A stretch of DNA of 64,000 bases, taken from assembly GCF_964340395.1 (NCBI RefSeq), contig NC_135559.1:1729501-1793500 (forward strand), given 5' to 3'. The DNA is from Glandiceps talaboti. Taxonomy: Eukaryota > Hemichordata > Enteropneusta > Spengelidae. The translations under genes and the position numbers were made by a program. Every line of letters begins with the position of its first letter. Position 1 is the stretch's first letter. The notes under the pieces were generated by a model. It had not been told where the DNA came from, did no database searches, and was given only the letters and a program-made list of their open reading frames with translations. Shown in pieces: positions 14,901 through 33,807 of this stretch.

Positions 14901-17900
14901 TCAGTATTGTCAAGACATAACTTACCTTTCTAAAGAGTCCAGTCAGTCTTTCTCTACTCTTGTAGTGTTCAGAGTGTACCCAAATTAATCGTACAAGATT
15001 GAGTAATTTGGGTAGCATAGCTGGGATGTCTTTAGGTCTAGCCTGGGATAACTCTTCACATGGTTCTTTCAATATTGACAGAAATTTCAGATTACTCTGT
15101 GCTTGCGCTGAACCATCCTATCAAGAGATAACCATGGAAACTTACATATCATTCTGACATTACTCAATCAATCAGTCAATCAATAAATCAATCAGTCAGT
15201 CACTCAATCTGTCACTCAATCAATCAGTCAGTCAAAAAATCAATCAATCAATCAATCAGAAATACTTTAGAGCGTCTGTGTCCTATACGAAATAAAGTTC
15301 AGAGGTGCTGTACAGTGATAAGTTGAAAGCTTTCATGAATAAGTACATTTTAGGTTGTTCCTGAAGGCATTAACTGTGAATTTCTGTTGTACATGTACCT
15401 CTAGTGGCAATTTGTTCCAAAGATGTGGTGTGGAACATAAGAAGGCATGTACAGCCACCAAAGGAATTAAGTCTGTAATTTGGTTCAAACACTGAATGGA
15501 AAGATAACCTAAGTATCATATGCATGTAATAGTCATGTCAACTACAAATACGCTATAATAATACCAATGTCAGAAATCATTGTCACCAATGGCTGCATGT
15601 GAAATAGTTTGTAAGGTGCGTCATGACAGGACGCCCTCATGCATGGGTCAACCCCTTTAGGTGATAGGTATGTATGACCCTGGGGGTATAACATGTCATA
15701 TTTTACAGACTACATGGCAAACTGCCACCTGTCACAGTGTGAATTGATAACTAAAGGCTTTGCAGACAAATGCTTACCAGTACTACATGTAGCTCTTACC
15801 TGGATTTGTTTAGCTAATTTCTTGAATGACTTGACATAGGAAGACTTGGCTAATTCTAGAATGTTTTCAATAGTCTTGATTCCATCCTTGCCTAATTGTT
15901 CACTGATACCTGATAAATCTTCACATCTCATTCTCCAGAATTCTATCTCTTCCAGTGGTCCAGAGTTTTCTGCTGTCTCAAAGGCATCTTGGTTGGCTAG
16001 CACTTCTTTGATCTGCCTGGTCCAATGTACCATAGCAGCTACAAAACACAATATATTCTATTTCAGAGAATGATAGATTATCATGTAATAAGTTACAACA
16101 CACTATCCACTACAAATTTCAGACCATCTGATCAGTGGTTTCTATTTGACCAATCCAGCCATTTTGACTCAATCAACCAACTAGACACCCATAATAACAT
16201 CATCACAAAGTTTCACTACAATCGGCCCAGCTCTGTTTGAGGTTTTATTTTACTTTAGAGCACTTACATGCACACATGTGCACTTCACCATGCCTATAAT
16301 GGATTCAACCTCGGTTCAGTTGCCTTATGAAAATATAATAATCTTTATTTATACTGGATAGTTCTTTAAGCATATAAACACTTGTCTCCCAAGAAGTCCA
16401 GTGAGGGCCATCCCTCATTGGTTCAGTGTTAATGCAGGAGGAAACCGGAGTACCCGGGGAAAACCTGCGTTGTTCAGTAGAGTCAAACTGAACGACACTC
16501 TTCTTACTTACAGCTTGGTAAATTTAATCGAACCCTGAATGGGTTTCGAACCCCGACCGCAGTGGTAAGAGGCAAGTGGTTTAACCACTCGGCCACCGAC
16601 AACATTGTAATGAGAGTAGTAAAATATATTGTTATCTACTACTTTCGATACTTGCTTACTTTCTAATCTTTGTACAAGTTCTTTATCCTTGGCAGCTTTC
16701 TCAGGTGTTATATGTAATCCTTCATTAGGTATATACAACACTGTATGTCCTTGCATCTTGTAATGTGTGTCTGTCAAACTTGCCATGAATCGATGTAACT
16801 GAGCTGAAAAGTCATTCTTGATGCCTAAAGAAACATGGTTAAGGAACAAACACAAGAAGAACTGGCAGAGTCTAACACTTTGTTCCTGTGATTCAATTTT
16901 GAGTTATCACATAATTTCTTTTGACAAGAAGTGAGTATGAACTTTTTAAAGTATTGATATGCTATTCACTGTCTTTACAAAGACATAGATTTATAAAGAA
17001 TGTGGTCAACTAACAAACTACTGACTGATTACAGTGATGATAATTGACTATTTACTTGCTTTGCACTGCTAACATTGTTTATAGATTGATTACATTGAGA
17101 GACACCACTTACTGGGCTGATGATTGTGGCAATTGAAACAGCATACTTTTACATTTGATATTGATGCTATAAACAGTTGTGGCAAATCATGTAAACGTTT
17201 TACTTGAGTGTTATGAGTTGTATAATTATATCTGAAACTCCACAGGATATATGACTGATAGACTGTAAGATACACTATGTCATTCTGCCCTCATCGGTGT
17301 CCCATAGTGGGAGGGGGTTGACCGCTGCGTGAGGGCGCCCTGTCATGGCACACCTTACAGACTATATGACTGACTACACATACTATGTAGCACTGAATGT
17401 ATAACACATGATATTTCAAATCTCAGAGTATAAACTTTAGTGTCTAGTTATCACTGTACAGGCTGGGCAGCACTGGTAGTTATAATCCTCATAGTACATT
17501 GATCCAAACATCAAGTACATAGAGAGGGAAATCTCAGACTCCATTTCTGAAAAGGATACTGTCAGGCCATGACTTATTCTCAATAAAGATTGGTGAATAG
17601 ATTCCATGCATAAGTCTCAATAGACTTTCAATGTGACCACAATGTACAGTACCATACTGTACACATTTTAGAAAATTGTCTGCTGTCAGAGGATCACCCT
17701 CTGTTCGAATAAAATATGACATCTCATCAACTGTATTGGTTGGTATGTTACTATCAGCTACCAGTCCATTCAATGAATCAAGGTATATAACTAGTAATCT
17801 GTTAGCTCCATTGGATTGTAGGAATTTATCAATGGCCAGGTCATGTTCCTCTTTCCACATATCACTCTTCAGACCTGTCAAGATCGCTCTTTCTTTCACC

Positions 17901-19282
17901 AAGATTTTCTAGTAGTTCGAAAAGATACAAATACAGACTATCAATGTCAGGGTTCTCCCCAGGAGAGATTGACAGGACGGTGTCTAATTTGCATAACAAT
18001 TCATAAGGATCTCTCTCTGCAAACATTACCATACATTCTCATATTTTGAGATGTACCGTTCACAAAGGTCTTTGTTGGAGGTATGTCCCAGATTATTTTG
18101 CCTCCACCTTATAAAAGAATATTAATTCAGAACATTGGTGATTTTACTTATTGTCAGAGAATGTATTACTTGTAATTTGAATTTAGCACCGCCTTGTAAA
18201 AGATAACACTCCCAACTCACATTCACCACTACCACTACCATCAGCACCGCCACCCCCACCACCACCACCACCACTAATCATCAGTGTTATCAAGACTTAC
18301 CAAATCTACAGGTTCAGGGGTGGGTTCCTTAGGTTCAGTCTCCAATACCTCTACTTCTCCATTTTCATCAACTTCAGCCAGTTCTCCGTCAACTGCCGGT
18401 ACAAGTTCACCATTCACCATTGATTGCTGGTCCCCATCACCTGCCAAACTTAATGGACCTAAAAAAGAAACATTTATTATTATACATATTTATTTATTTG
18501 TTTTAGAAGAAAACATACATGTATTTAACTTTATTTTGTTAAACTTAAATATATGTATGTTGTATCTTATTTAGCCTATCAGCTCCAATGTACTTATTGC
18601 GGTGATTTACCTCTTATAATTAACATTCCATACGATGGTCCCAAGGCCTCACTACCGAGTCTTTCTATATATTAAGTTAATCACCGTTAGAAGAAATCTC
18701 TAGCCTTTTTATAAAAGTATAAAAAATGTAGTATGGGTTGTTTTATCAATTAAAATTCCCAAATAAAAAAATAGCCAATTTCCATCCATATGGCCAATTT
18801 AAGATAGCAAGATTGAATAAATACAGTTTCTTGAAACATTTTGTTTAAATGAAATGAATGAACTGTGCACATCATCAGACAGACATCACAACATTGGTGC
18901 CAACATATCTGTGTCTACTTGCAGAATGTCTAATTTCAATAGTTTATTTCAATATAGACAACATGTAGCAAGCAATTGCAGCTTGCTATCTTAAAGTGTA
19001 CAATCTGTAGTTTCTTATTGGTTTCTGTGTGGTTATATCAAATAAAGCCAGTGAACACTAACATGAAATGGGTTGTATATTGTTATATGCATGTTGATGA
19101 ACTATCCTACCTGACACTTTGGATGATCTAGAGGCTCTACCAGTTCCAGCATCAGATCCTTCACCAATCTTTGATACCTCTGGACTGTCACTTTGAGCAC
19201 CACCTTGTTGACTTACAACATCTGACGGTGCAGGGGTAGCATTCTTTTCAGAACCTGGTGCTGTTTCACCTTGCTCTGACAT
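188..19282 (-). CDS. DNAH2: Axonemal dynein heavy chain 2, N-terminal 1595 codons (gene continues past left edge)
   Basis: DNAH2 is the heavy chain of inner-arm dynein I1/f (1-beta type), an ATP-driven motor on ciliary and flagellar doublets. Only the tail (DHC_N1) and the start of the linker (DHC_N2) lie here; the AAA ring is off the left edge. Coding exons in order of transcription: 19111-19282, 18301-18458, 17560-17908, 16660-16824, 15800-16038, 14926-15117, 14279-14416, 14015-14122, 13296-13501, 10968-11097, 10359-10541, 9737-9951, 9369-9515, 9021-9177, 7948-8187, 7422-7592, 6811-6939, 6269-6384, 5806-5901, 5194-5394, 4468-4624, 3946-4120, 3614-3777, 2576-2737, 1841-2184, 904-1084, 188-277. 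All have GT-AG borders and phases agree throughout. Blocks typical of DNAH2 rather than other axonemal chains include KDELVQRLE, GPLEEIEFWR, KSSY, GKRVY.NLEFEE, TMKASRFVKAFE and QRQWMYLE. The first about 110 residues are low-complexity and acidic, unlike the vertebrate sequence. The start is the first Met after a 3' splice site at 19299-19300. Codons are intact, so the gene looks functional. Confidence 0.95.
2403..2538. repeat. (CA)n then (CATA)n microsatellite
   Basis: Direct reading in DNAH2 intron 24, close to the exon 24 donor at 2576. The open frames on both strands here are artefacts of the repeat. Confidence 0.95.
7150..7249. repeat. (GATT)n microsatellite, DNAH2 intron 16
   Basis: Interrupted GATT/GACT repeat read directly from the sequence. 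Similar AATC or CAAT tracts occur at 14462-14497, 15163-15258 and 36490-36580. Confidence 0.93.
7281..7401. repeat. About 30-bp minisatellite beside DNAH2 exon 16
   Basis: Four copies of a unit containing ATGCTCATACTAAGG, alternating GGGTACTTC and GAGCACTT variants. Lies 20 bp from the exon 16 donor at 7422. Confidence 0.85.
7718..7845. repeat. 21-bp minisatellite, DNAH2 intron 15
   Basis: About six copies of GTAGCATGTAAAATTGAAAGT-like units, the last three almost identical. Confidence 0.88.
8234..8562. mobile_element. Small inverted-repeat element (MITE) in DNAH2 intron 14
   Basis: Ends are imperfect inverted repeats of about 53 bp (8234-8286 and 8510-8562), with the shared core GAGCCTTCAGTTT. 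The centre has no open frame. About 330 bp in all. No transposase, so a non-autonomous element; superfamily not assigned. Confidence 0.5.
9682..9740. repeat. Tandem copy of the DNAH2 exon 12 donor end
   Basis: TCAAAGTTCATATCTAA occurs both at the true exon 12 end (from 9740) and at about 9699-9715, with a degenerate donor (TTACATG) in the outer copy. It is the mirror of the duplication at the other edge of the same exon. Confidence 0.75.
9926..10175. repeat. Tandem copies of the DNAH2 exon 12 acceptor and exon start
   Basis: The functional acceptor and first about 37 nt of exon 12 (to 9951) recur at about 10018-10064 and 10132-10175, spaced 103 and 114 bp upstream in the intron, still with AG acceptors and readable VLNKAY/VLSKAY codons. 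Confidence 0.8.
10638..10765. repeat. (CATACA)n/(CA)n microsatellite, DNAH2 intron 10
   Basis: Read directly. Open frames across it are low-complexity artefacts. Confidence 0.95.
11863..11944. repeat. (GACA)n microsatellite, DNAH2 intron 9
   Basis: About 18 near-perfect GACA units preceded by GACTGACA variants, within the longest intron of the gene (11098-13295). Confidence 0.95.
12760..12918 (-). mobile_element. 5'-truncated copy of the 48.6-kb SINE
   Basis: This stretch in DNAH2 intron 9 matches the body and 3' part of the 48640-49003 element (CTTTCCCAC, AAAGCACTTTACAATTATT, CCCCTGGCACAGATCTATA, CATACAATCCATT), but the tRNA-like head is missing. This fits 5' truncation on insertion. Confidence 0.55.
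13010..13284. repeat. Nested minisatellite, DNAH2 intron 9
   Basis: Two copies of a roughly 115-bp unit (AGATATCAAAGTTGTTCCTC...GACTGGGTATACATAAACTA), then four copies of a 29-bp sub-unit ending CTATCTAAAAATT. The array ends 12 bp from the exon 9 donor. Confidence 0.85.
13727..13985. repeat. About 85-100-bp tandem repeat carrying copies of the DNAH2 exon 9 acceptor
   Basis: Three copies contain GTCACAAACCTGTCA-like sequence, the complement of the exon 9 3' splice site (real one at 13502-13503), followed by TGTTTT, TACTA and ACTAGACAAG. They lie in the intron upstream of exon 9. Confidence 0.75.
15600..15655 (+). repeat. Dispersed repeat, inverted copy at 17300-17370 (DNAH2 introns 5 and 3)
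   Basis: GTAAGGTG, CATGACAGG, GCCCTCA and GGTCAACCCC occur in this order here and in reverse complement at about 17300-17370, roughly 86% alike over 51 bp. The pair flanks DNAH2 exons 4 and 5. Confidence 0.5.
16335..16602 (-). mobile_element. tRNA-derived SINE in DNAH2 intron 4
   Basis: Minus-strand reading starts at about 16602 with a tRNA-like head containing an A box (TGGCCGAGTGG) and a B box (GGTTCGAAACC) at normal spacing, resembling a class II (Ser/Leu-type) tRNA. A GC-rich body (16434-16469) and a tail with repeated AATAAA-like units near 16340 follow. The head ends only 58 bp from the exon 4 donor at 16660. Full-length or nearly so; target duplication not resolved. Confidence 0.7.
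18225..18278. repeat. (ACC)n-rich tract, DNAH2 intron 2
   Basis: Interrupted CAC/ACC trinucleotide run, read directly. Confidence 0.85.
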
Positions 19283-20455
19283 CTTTGTAATTTTTCACCT
19301 GTATCAAGAAATATACAAATTGATGGTCAAGTTATATATGTTTTAGTCCAACCGAAAGATGGTATGAAGGGGGAACTTGCAATCCAGACTGAGCATGCTC
19401 AGATGCAAAGGACTATGGGATTATTTGTGGTTATCATGATATCTAATCTGGAGCTACTGATAAAATAAACCTCACACAATCATATGGTTAGGGTAAGTTA
19501 CTACGAGCTGATCATTTGTGGATTTGTAGTTACAGACAAAGTATCAACATTGTTTACAATACTAATTGATTAGTATTTATTATCACATTTTCCATGATGC
19601 AACATTCGACATGGCGGGTTTGCAAGTTCCCTATTGAGTACAGATAAGGATATGAAGCAGCAAGATTACCCCCCCCCCCTCCACCACCACCACACCCCAT
19701 TTTTTACAGTTCAAACTCAATTGCTATACATATGCATAGTCATATCAAATCGATAAATTATTTACATTTAATATAATTTATGGACACTGATTCAAACCAA
19801 GTTGTCTTTGTTTTATCAATGTACCTCAAAAATACATAAATTATTATCCATCGTCTAGAAAATCGAGGCATCATGAAAACTAATCATTTGTCATTAAAAA
19901 CAAACTGAAGTGACAAATCTAATCCCAAACAAATCAATTTAACTTTTTGTAAATTGTAGAGACTATCGATAAAGTTTTGATTGTGACTCTATCGTGCAAA
20001 ATTGACAAATTTACTATTGGCAAGTCTGCAGTTTCCTAAACTTAAGAAAATATGTTTTTTGGCATGTCAACACTTCCAATACATACTGCCTGTAAACGAT
20101 ATAAAAAATGACGGGCACAATTTGTGAAAGGTGTTCGAAGAAATAACTGAGCTGTGTAATGTGCATTTAATCCATTATTGATCGAGTCACCTGATGATAA
20201 AAGTGTGTATATCTAATTTGTGCAACTTGGACTTCTTCAGATCTGCAAACCTGACAAGGGGCCATGGAAACGCGTGAAAAACAACAGCTCTTCGATCTAC
20301 ACAGAGCCTAACTTGATAGAACTACGCAGACTTCACGGAGCTTTCACTCAAACTTTTGACACAGCTCGCGGAATCCAAAATGGCGACCATCGTCATAACT
20401 GAACCGTACTGAACTCGACATAAACAACACGAATATCGTAATAAAAAGAACTTAC

Positions 20456-20640
20456 AGTTGGATCTTTGTATCTAGAATGGTCTTGCAGTCTAATTATATT
20501 CCATTTGTACCAAAATGCGTCGATTTTCTTCTTTAAAAACGATCAGTTCTGGAAAATTGTGACCAAAACAGACATCAGCGACTTCTTAGCAACAGCACTT
20601 AGTAACTAGGCTTAGCCTGTCCCTGTCGTAGAGGGCGTAG
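20456..20640 (-). promoter_or_regulatory. Likely non-coding first exon and promoter of the dynein gene
   Basis: The ATG exon is preceded by an AG acceptor at 19299-19300, so a 5'UTR exon must lie upstream. On the minus strand a good donor (CAACT then GTAAG) sits at 20456/20455, which would end such an exon. The base composition rises in GC around 20580-20640, as expected near a start site. Two RGYAAC half-sites of the RFX X-box type occur at about 20587-20612 on the plus strand. RFX factors commonly drive ciliary genes, but a full palindromic X-box is not present. The exact transcription start is unknown. Confidence 0.4.
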
Positions 20641-20709
20641 TTACGATGAGCTGAAATTGACAAGAGACACCGAAGAAACAATCTCCCAAGCCAGTACAGG
20701 GCATGAGGG

Positions 20710-21308
20710 GCGAGTATAAAGTTGGCGTCAGATTCAAATTCAGATTCAGCTAGCGTCATATTGAGCGTCAGATTCAGCGTCAGATAGCCTCAGATCCGAA
20801 GACACCCGACGGACTCAATCAAAACTGAAATAATACTGTTGAGACTACATGGAAAGACTCTGCTTCACAACATTTTGATGGACGATGGAATGTCTCTGCT
20901 TGCACAATTTTTAAATTTTAAATTCAAATTTTTAAAAATGACAACATATTACACATGTAAACTTAGCTTTTACTCCCGGCTTTTACTGACACCATGACAT
21001 TATTGGCAAAACATATCAACCAACGAACATACAGTGGCTGAACTTGGGGCTATCAATGTCTCTGTTGCAAGTATTTCAACTCTATTTCACATATTTTTCG
21101 CAAATAAAAATTGTGCAAGCAGAGACATTCCAACTTCCATCAAAAGGCTGTGAAGCGGAATCTTTCCCTGTAGTCTCAACAGTATTATTTCAGGTATGAT
21201 TGAGTCCGTCGGGTGTCTTCGGATCTGAGGCTATCTGACGCTCAATATGACGCTCAATATGACGCTAGCTGAATCTGAATCTGAATCTGACGCCAACTTT
21301 ATACTCGT
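20710..21308. mobile_element. Foldback/long-TIR MITE with 9-bp target duplication
   Basis: About 600 bp. The left and right arms are inverted copies for roughly 200 bp, beginning CGAGTATAAAGTTGGCGTCAG at the left and ending with its complement at the right. Each arm holds short internal repeats built on GATTCAG and GCGTCA. The 9-mer GCATGAGGG flanks both ends (20701-20709 and 21309-21317). Long terminal inverted repeats with a 9-bp target duplication are what Mutator-like non-autonomous elements show. There is no coding sequence. It sits just upstream of the dynein start site, between the divergent dynein and lipoxygenase genes. Confidence 0.7.
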
Positions 21309-21639
21309 GCATGAGGGCACTTTTTCTGCTGACGCAACGAAAATTAAACGAAACAAACGTGAGTTCGGTGTTGCCGTAAAGAGGACAGTTATTTACATCA
21401 ATCAATAATAAAAGAACATATTTTGGTAAACAAAATCTTAAACAAACAAATAAAGGGATAGTTATAATTGACGAAATTTTGAATTTACGAAATAAATATA
21501 TTTTAAAAAAGGAAAGGAAAAAAATAATCAGTTCCAAATCCACTTCCCACCGCTGCCACCATTGCAAAGTACCCCCCCCCCCCTTTTATAACCCAAAACA
21601 ATTCAGACCTCCCCCCTCCACATGGTCAGACATTTTCAC

Positions 21640-21707
21640 CCCCCCACACACACACACATTTATTTTTATAATATATATATAGCCACACACATACACATGT
21701 GTACACA

Positions 21708-21786
<79 letters not shown>

Positions 21787-21882
21787 TACATACATACATA
21801 CATACATACATACATACATACATACATACATACATACATACATACATACATACATACATACATACATACATACATACATACC
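21640..21882. repeat. (CA)n and (CATA)n composite microsatellite between dynein and lipoxygenase
   Basis: About 70 bp of CA repeat, then about 100 bp of perfect CATA repeat, with poly-C runs on both sides (21574-21584, 21901-21911). Every long open frame here is a repeat artefact. Confidence 0.95.
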
Positions 21883-22407
21883 TTGCCAAAAAATTTCAAG
21901 CCCCCCCCCCTCCACCATCCTCCAAATTTTCAAGTCCCCCCTCAATTCCTCCGACCCCCCTGGCCATTATTTGTGAATGCAGCCTAATACAAACACAGAG
22001 TCACTGTGTTTACATTACTACATGTCCCTGTGGTTGATACCTCAATCCACAGGTTGCCCTGGCATTTGTTGAGTATAATGATCAATTCATAATGATTCAC
22101 AGATCCCAGGGATTAAAATCAGTAAAATCATTATCCACAAGGGATTTGTGTTGACACACGTCTTGTTGCTCTATCGTTTTACAACGTTTAGTGAGCTATT
22201 ATTACCAACAACCACAATATGACTATGTAACATATGGTTCATTTCTATTGTTGTTATTGCAGTTGTGTGACCTTTCACCCCGTATCAAGCATACGTCTGA
22301 CGACAGATGTTATCGAGTGTGACTTTTGTGCTGGTATATTTTCGCAAAATAGAACTGTATTGTTAATTTCAACAACATCGTGTGTTTCTGTCTTGAATAT
22401 ACACAGC

Positions 22408-31008
<8,601 letters not shown>

Positions 31009-31838
31009 ACAACAGTCACTACGTCATCAGTATGGCACCAGAGTCGTCAGACTGCAAGGTTTTCAGATCGATGTTGGGGTGTGCGGTCAAAGTTCACAAC
31101 AGCTACCCATGTACACCTGACTTGTCTATATCTAACCATGTATAATCCAAAACAGACCCGTTGCTATAGAGATTTCTAGTCGCAAACAAACCTTTCTGGT
31201 GCTGTCACGTATTTCTAATGCATGAAGACGTTTCCCATGTTATCAACCCATGATTAGGGAATTTTGAGATGAAAAGTCGACCAGTGTTTAGGGAATTTGG
31301 CGTGAAGAAGTGGCCCATTTGGGTGCCACATACCTTACGGGTATACCTTTCTGTGGGATACTCACGTGGATGGTAATCAGCGCGACGGCGAAGGTCAATA
31401 AACTCCTGCTTCGAAGGTGTAAATACCAACTTAAAGGGATTGTAATATTTAAACAGATTTTGCTGTAATTATAATTTTCATCCTGTTAGATTGCCGAAAT
31501 ATGAGAGTATATCTTGCTGATTCTGTTAGTTTTAAGATATATATACTTTTGAATTCTTGTGTGGTGTACTGGCCGTGGACAAATTAAATAAGTTTCACTT
31601 GATTGCCCGACAACTATCCCATACTCCATCGTTTCGTCACTGGAATAGTGACAATAAAATCTGCATATAGTCGATTTTCTTGCACTCTCACTAAGTTACA
31701 CCTACACCCTTAATTGTTTTGATATGATGAATCGTAAGGTTACCTTATTTTGCCTGTATATTTTTATCTTGTGTACATGTATATTGGTTTTGTCATTTTG
31801 TGTCCTGTGTTAAAATGGGAAACGTACCTTTGAATTCA

Positions 31839-31957
31839 AATAAATATTCAGACGTTTTGTATGAAGTGTCCAAACTGTAATGTGTTCATGCACGTGCATG
31901 ATTTGTAAGGTGCTATAAGAAACTTATTGTGTTTTTTAAGGATGGCTTTCAAATAAA
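31839..31957 (+). terminator. Candidate polyadenylation signals of the lipoxygenase gene
   Basis: AATAAA hexamers occur at 31839-31844 and 31952-31957, 0.8-0.95 kb after the stop codon at 31008. The AT-rich stretch between has no other coding feature, so a 3'UTR of roughly 0.85-0.97 kb is plausible. No cDNA evidence is available. Confidence 0.4.
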
Positions 31958-32157
31958 GAACATTAAATTCAAAAATATTAAAAAGTGACTTCTTAATTTG
32001 GAATGCACTGCTCGAAGCAGTACAATTGGTCTTAATGTTACATCAAATACATAGTTATAATTACCAATCATTAACATCTACGGCTACTAGTGCTAGTATT
32101 ATACTAGTAAAGCAACCGCATACTTAAATATCAGTGTTGTCATTACGATGATTTACT

Positions 32158-32167
32158 ATGTGTGTGT

Positions 32168-32245
<78 letters not shown>

Positions 32246-32352
32246 GACAGAGAGGGACGAACGGACGGACATGCTGACAGACAGACATACATACATACAT
32301 ACATACATACATACATACATACATACATACATACATACATACATACAGAAAC

Positions 32353-32433
<81 letters not shown>

Positions 32434-32440
32434 GGAAGAG
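32158..32440. repeat. Composite (GA)n (CAGA)n (CATA)n (CAGA)n
   Basis: Read directly between the convergent lipoxygenase and DGAT2-like genes. All ORFs across it are artefacts. Confidence 0.95.
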
Positions 32441-33489
32441 AGACACAGAGGGGTAGATATATGGAGGGACAGAGACAGGGAAAGAGAGACAGGTAGAGAC
32501 AGAGAGACAGTGTATCGTAAGCTTTAACTTCTGGTGGTGGTGGTGGTACGTAGTGGTGGTGACGGAAAACCGTGATGTTTCTCTGTGAATAGTGATTTTA
32601 CGTATTGAATACGGTTAAACCTTTCTAGTACTCAACAAAGAAGAGGTTTTGTAAATTCTTACATTTGGTACCTAGCCTGGTAATAGACGATAACAATAGC
32701 CATAAATCTTCAAACTGTTTCACAGCTGACAAATACACATTTCATAGTATGCAAATTAGGTCTATTTTCTGCAATTTGATGTTGACTTGCGAAAAACGTG
32801 TACATTTCACATAAGCTGATGACAGCTGTCATCTGTTGCTATAGTAACTACATGTGAAATTTGATCAACTCATTACGATCATATCAATAGCCAATGCATG
32901 TGACGTCATTGATGCCCGATTAGAAAAAAATATCTAAGCTTGCATTTACAAATTAATGTAGTAACGCGCGATTTTACTTGATTTATCGCCTCGATTTGAC
33001 ACGAATTCATTTAACCGTAGATTTGTGTTTCACGAGTGTTTATTATAGCGGTATATAATGGAGTCATTTGTGCAAGTAATAGTACATATATTTTTCGTCC
33101 ACCATTACACTCACAGAGTTTTTCCAGAAAAAAAGTTATTTATTGCTAATAAATAATAAACACATATAACAATGTGAATAAATAAACATCCAGTGTAAAT
33201 AGTCACAACCTTGAAGCAGATATTTGTAGAATGGCCAGGGTACAAAAAATGTGTTCGAAAAGCGTTTAACCAGGCTTGTTTGCGGAATAATGCTATACCC
33301 AAGTTATTGCCTTTGGACAGAAAATATGGATAATCCGATTATACACCTTGGTCATTCTACGTCACGGCGACCTATGTCCACGTCATTAGTTCTGCAGTGC
33401 TCGAAATATGAGTCAAAATGTTTCCATGGAAATACTCGTGACTTAAGGGTTTGTCGATAGACTCGTAGTGACAAGTTCACTTACTAAAT

Positions 33490-33720
33490 AGTAGAAATAC
33501 CTTAAGTGACCTTAGTTAATTCGCATTTTCGTTGACTGAACGAACAAAAATATTTGGGAATGTTTAAATGCATTGCTACAGCCAAGTACATTATGAATCA
33601 TACCATCCGTAGTGACAAGACCCCTTAGGTCACTCATATTTTCCTGAATTGGCTGAACGAAGAAAATTATTTGGGAATACGTATCTAAAAGCATTTGTAC
33701 AGTGAAGTATATGTGTGTCA
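33490..33720. repeat. Two tandem copies of a roughly 125-bp dispersed repeat
   Basis: Each copy holds TTAGTGAC/GTCACT, TTTCCTGAAT or TTCGTTGACTGAACGA and AATATTTGGGAAT. A further relative is in MARS2 intron 8 (about 61925-62060). Just upstream (33340-33440) is another dispersed family also seen at 13575-13690 (GGTCATTCTACGTCA, CGAAATATGAGTCAAAA). Confidence 0.6.
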
Positions 33721-33807
33721 TGTTATACCCGTATTAGCTTTAGGTCACTCGTATTTAGCATGACTCACATGTATCTATTAAAGTGACGTCGACGCTCATT
33801 TTAAATT

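Larger units (their letters stand above)
20641..22407. other. Intergenic gap between the divergent dynein and lipoxygenase genes
   Basis: Holds the foldback element (20710-21308), an AT-rich stretch, poly-C runs and the CA/CATA microsatellite. Non-coding sequence just before the lipoxygenase ATG (22030-22407) should contain its promoter or 5'UTR, but no TATA box or initiator could be assigned with confidence. No gene was seen. Confidence 0.6.
31009..33807. other. Gap between convergent lipoxygenase and DGAT2-like genes
   Basis: Contains the lipoxygenase 3'UTR with its AATAAA signals, the 32158-32440 microsatellite, a GGT-rich run at 32533-32548 and dispersed repeats from 33340 onward. No convincing gene; short ORFs lack codon character or homology I recognise. 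Confidence 0.6.

Noticed and set aside
16543-16602. Possible tRNA gene (Ser/Leu-like) with A and B boxes
   Set aside because: The tRNA-like part runs into a SINE body and does not close a clear acceptor stem, so it is called a SINE head.
21586-21987. Overlapping ORFs of 77-121 codons on both strands
   Set aside because: CA/CATA microsatellite translation with no coding signal.
22234-22407. Upstream in-frame ATG of the lipoxygenase
   Set aside because: It adds 58 residues of hydrophobic, Cys-rich sequence before PLAT that no lipoxygenase is known to have. The ATG at 22408 gives the normal length.
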